In this document: positions 5,167 through 5,218 of the stretch, in pieces
Layout: each line of letters begins with the position of its first letter
How positions within the stretch are numbered: position 1 is the stretch's first letter
Assembly (NCBI GenBank): GCA_003535395.1
Contig: DOHE01000078.1
Location: forward strand, 1 to 5,218
Source: Clostridiales bacterium
Lineage (GTDB): Bacteria; Bacillota; Clostridia; UBA8921
Direction of reading: 5' to 3'
Length of the DNA stretch: 5,218 bases
Position numbers and translations under genes: made by a program
The notes under the pieces: generated by a model
Told to the model about the DNA's origin: nothing
The model's input: the letters and a program-made list of their open reading frames with translations, nothing else
Databases searched by the model: none

Positions 5167-5218
5167 CAAGACCTGCTGCGGGGCGTAAACCGCCGGAGTC
5201 GCAGTAACGGCTGCCGAG
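5167..5218 (-). other. Upstream edge of the kinase: open frame, no promoter seen
   Basis: The bases right of the kinase ATG are GC-rich. They read through in the kinase frame without a stop (SAAVTATPAVYAPQQVL before the ATG). This may be the kinase's own longer N-terminus, for example the end of an Ala-rich export signal, the tail of a preceding gene, or chance over only 49 nt. No promoter or terminator is recognisable in it. Confidence 0.3.

Overview
The window looks like chromosomal DNA from a Gram-positive, endospore-former-like Firmicute, probably in the Clostridia/Peptococcaceae range. The evidence is strong purine-rich Shine-Dalgarno sites, TTG and GTG starts, a lipoprotein of a type common in Firmicutes, and a NarL/LiaSR-style two-component pair. 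GC content is intermediate and uneven. All supportable genes lie on the minus strand, so the window reads biologically from right to left. No RNA gene, insertion sequence or CRISPR array was seen.

Right part (5166 to 2804): a membrane histidine kinase with a 7TM-type sensor, a PAS domain, a HisKA_3 domain and an HATPase domain. It overlaps by ATGA a NarL/LuxR-family response regulator (RR1). RR1 has a complete receiver and, in the same frame, a complete LuxR-type HTH, but a TAG codon sits at the start of the HTH where a Gln codon would be expected. The second stop lies 16 nt before a clear intrinsic terminator, so the transcription unit was built for the full 222-codon gene.

Middle (2803 to 2588): an intergenic region with the terminator, an 11-bp perfect inverted repeat flanked by two further copies of the same GACTG-type half-site, and a plausible sigma-A-like promoter for the next operon.

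Left part (2587 to 1): a second receiver (RR2), paralogous to RR1. It has lost the HTH and several conserved receiver residues. It overlaps by GTGA a lipoprotein resembling the DUF6612/LppX-like group. A 43-nt gap then leads to a secreted protein with five Asp-rich thrombospondin-type-3-like calcium-binding motifs. That last gene uses a TTG start and runs off the left edge.

Working model (inference): the kinase and RR1 control the downstream operon, which makes a cell-surface lipoprotein and a calcium-binding exported protein, with RR2 as a non-DNA-binding, possibly pseudo-receiver modulator. Two linked regulators that both stop at the receiver/HTH boundary, by different routes, are the most unusual feature of the window.
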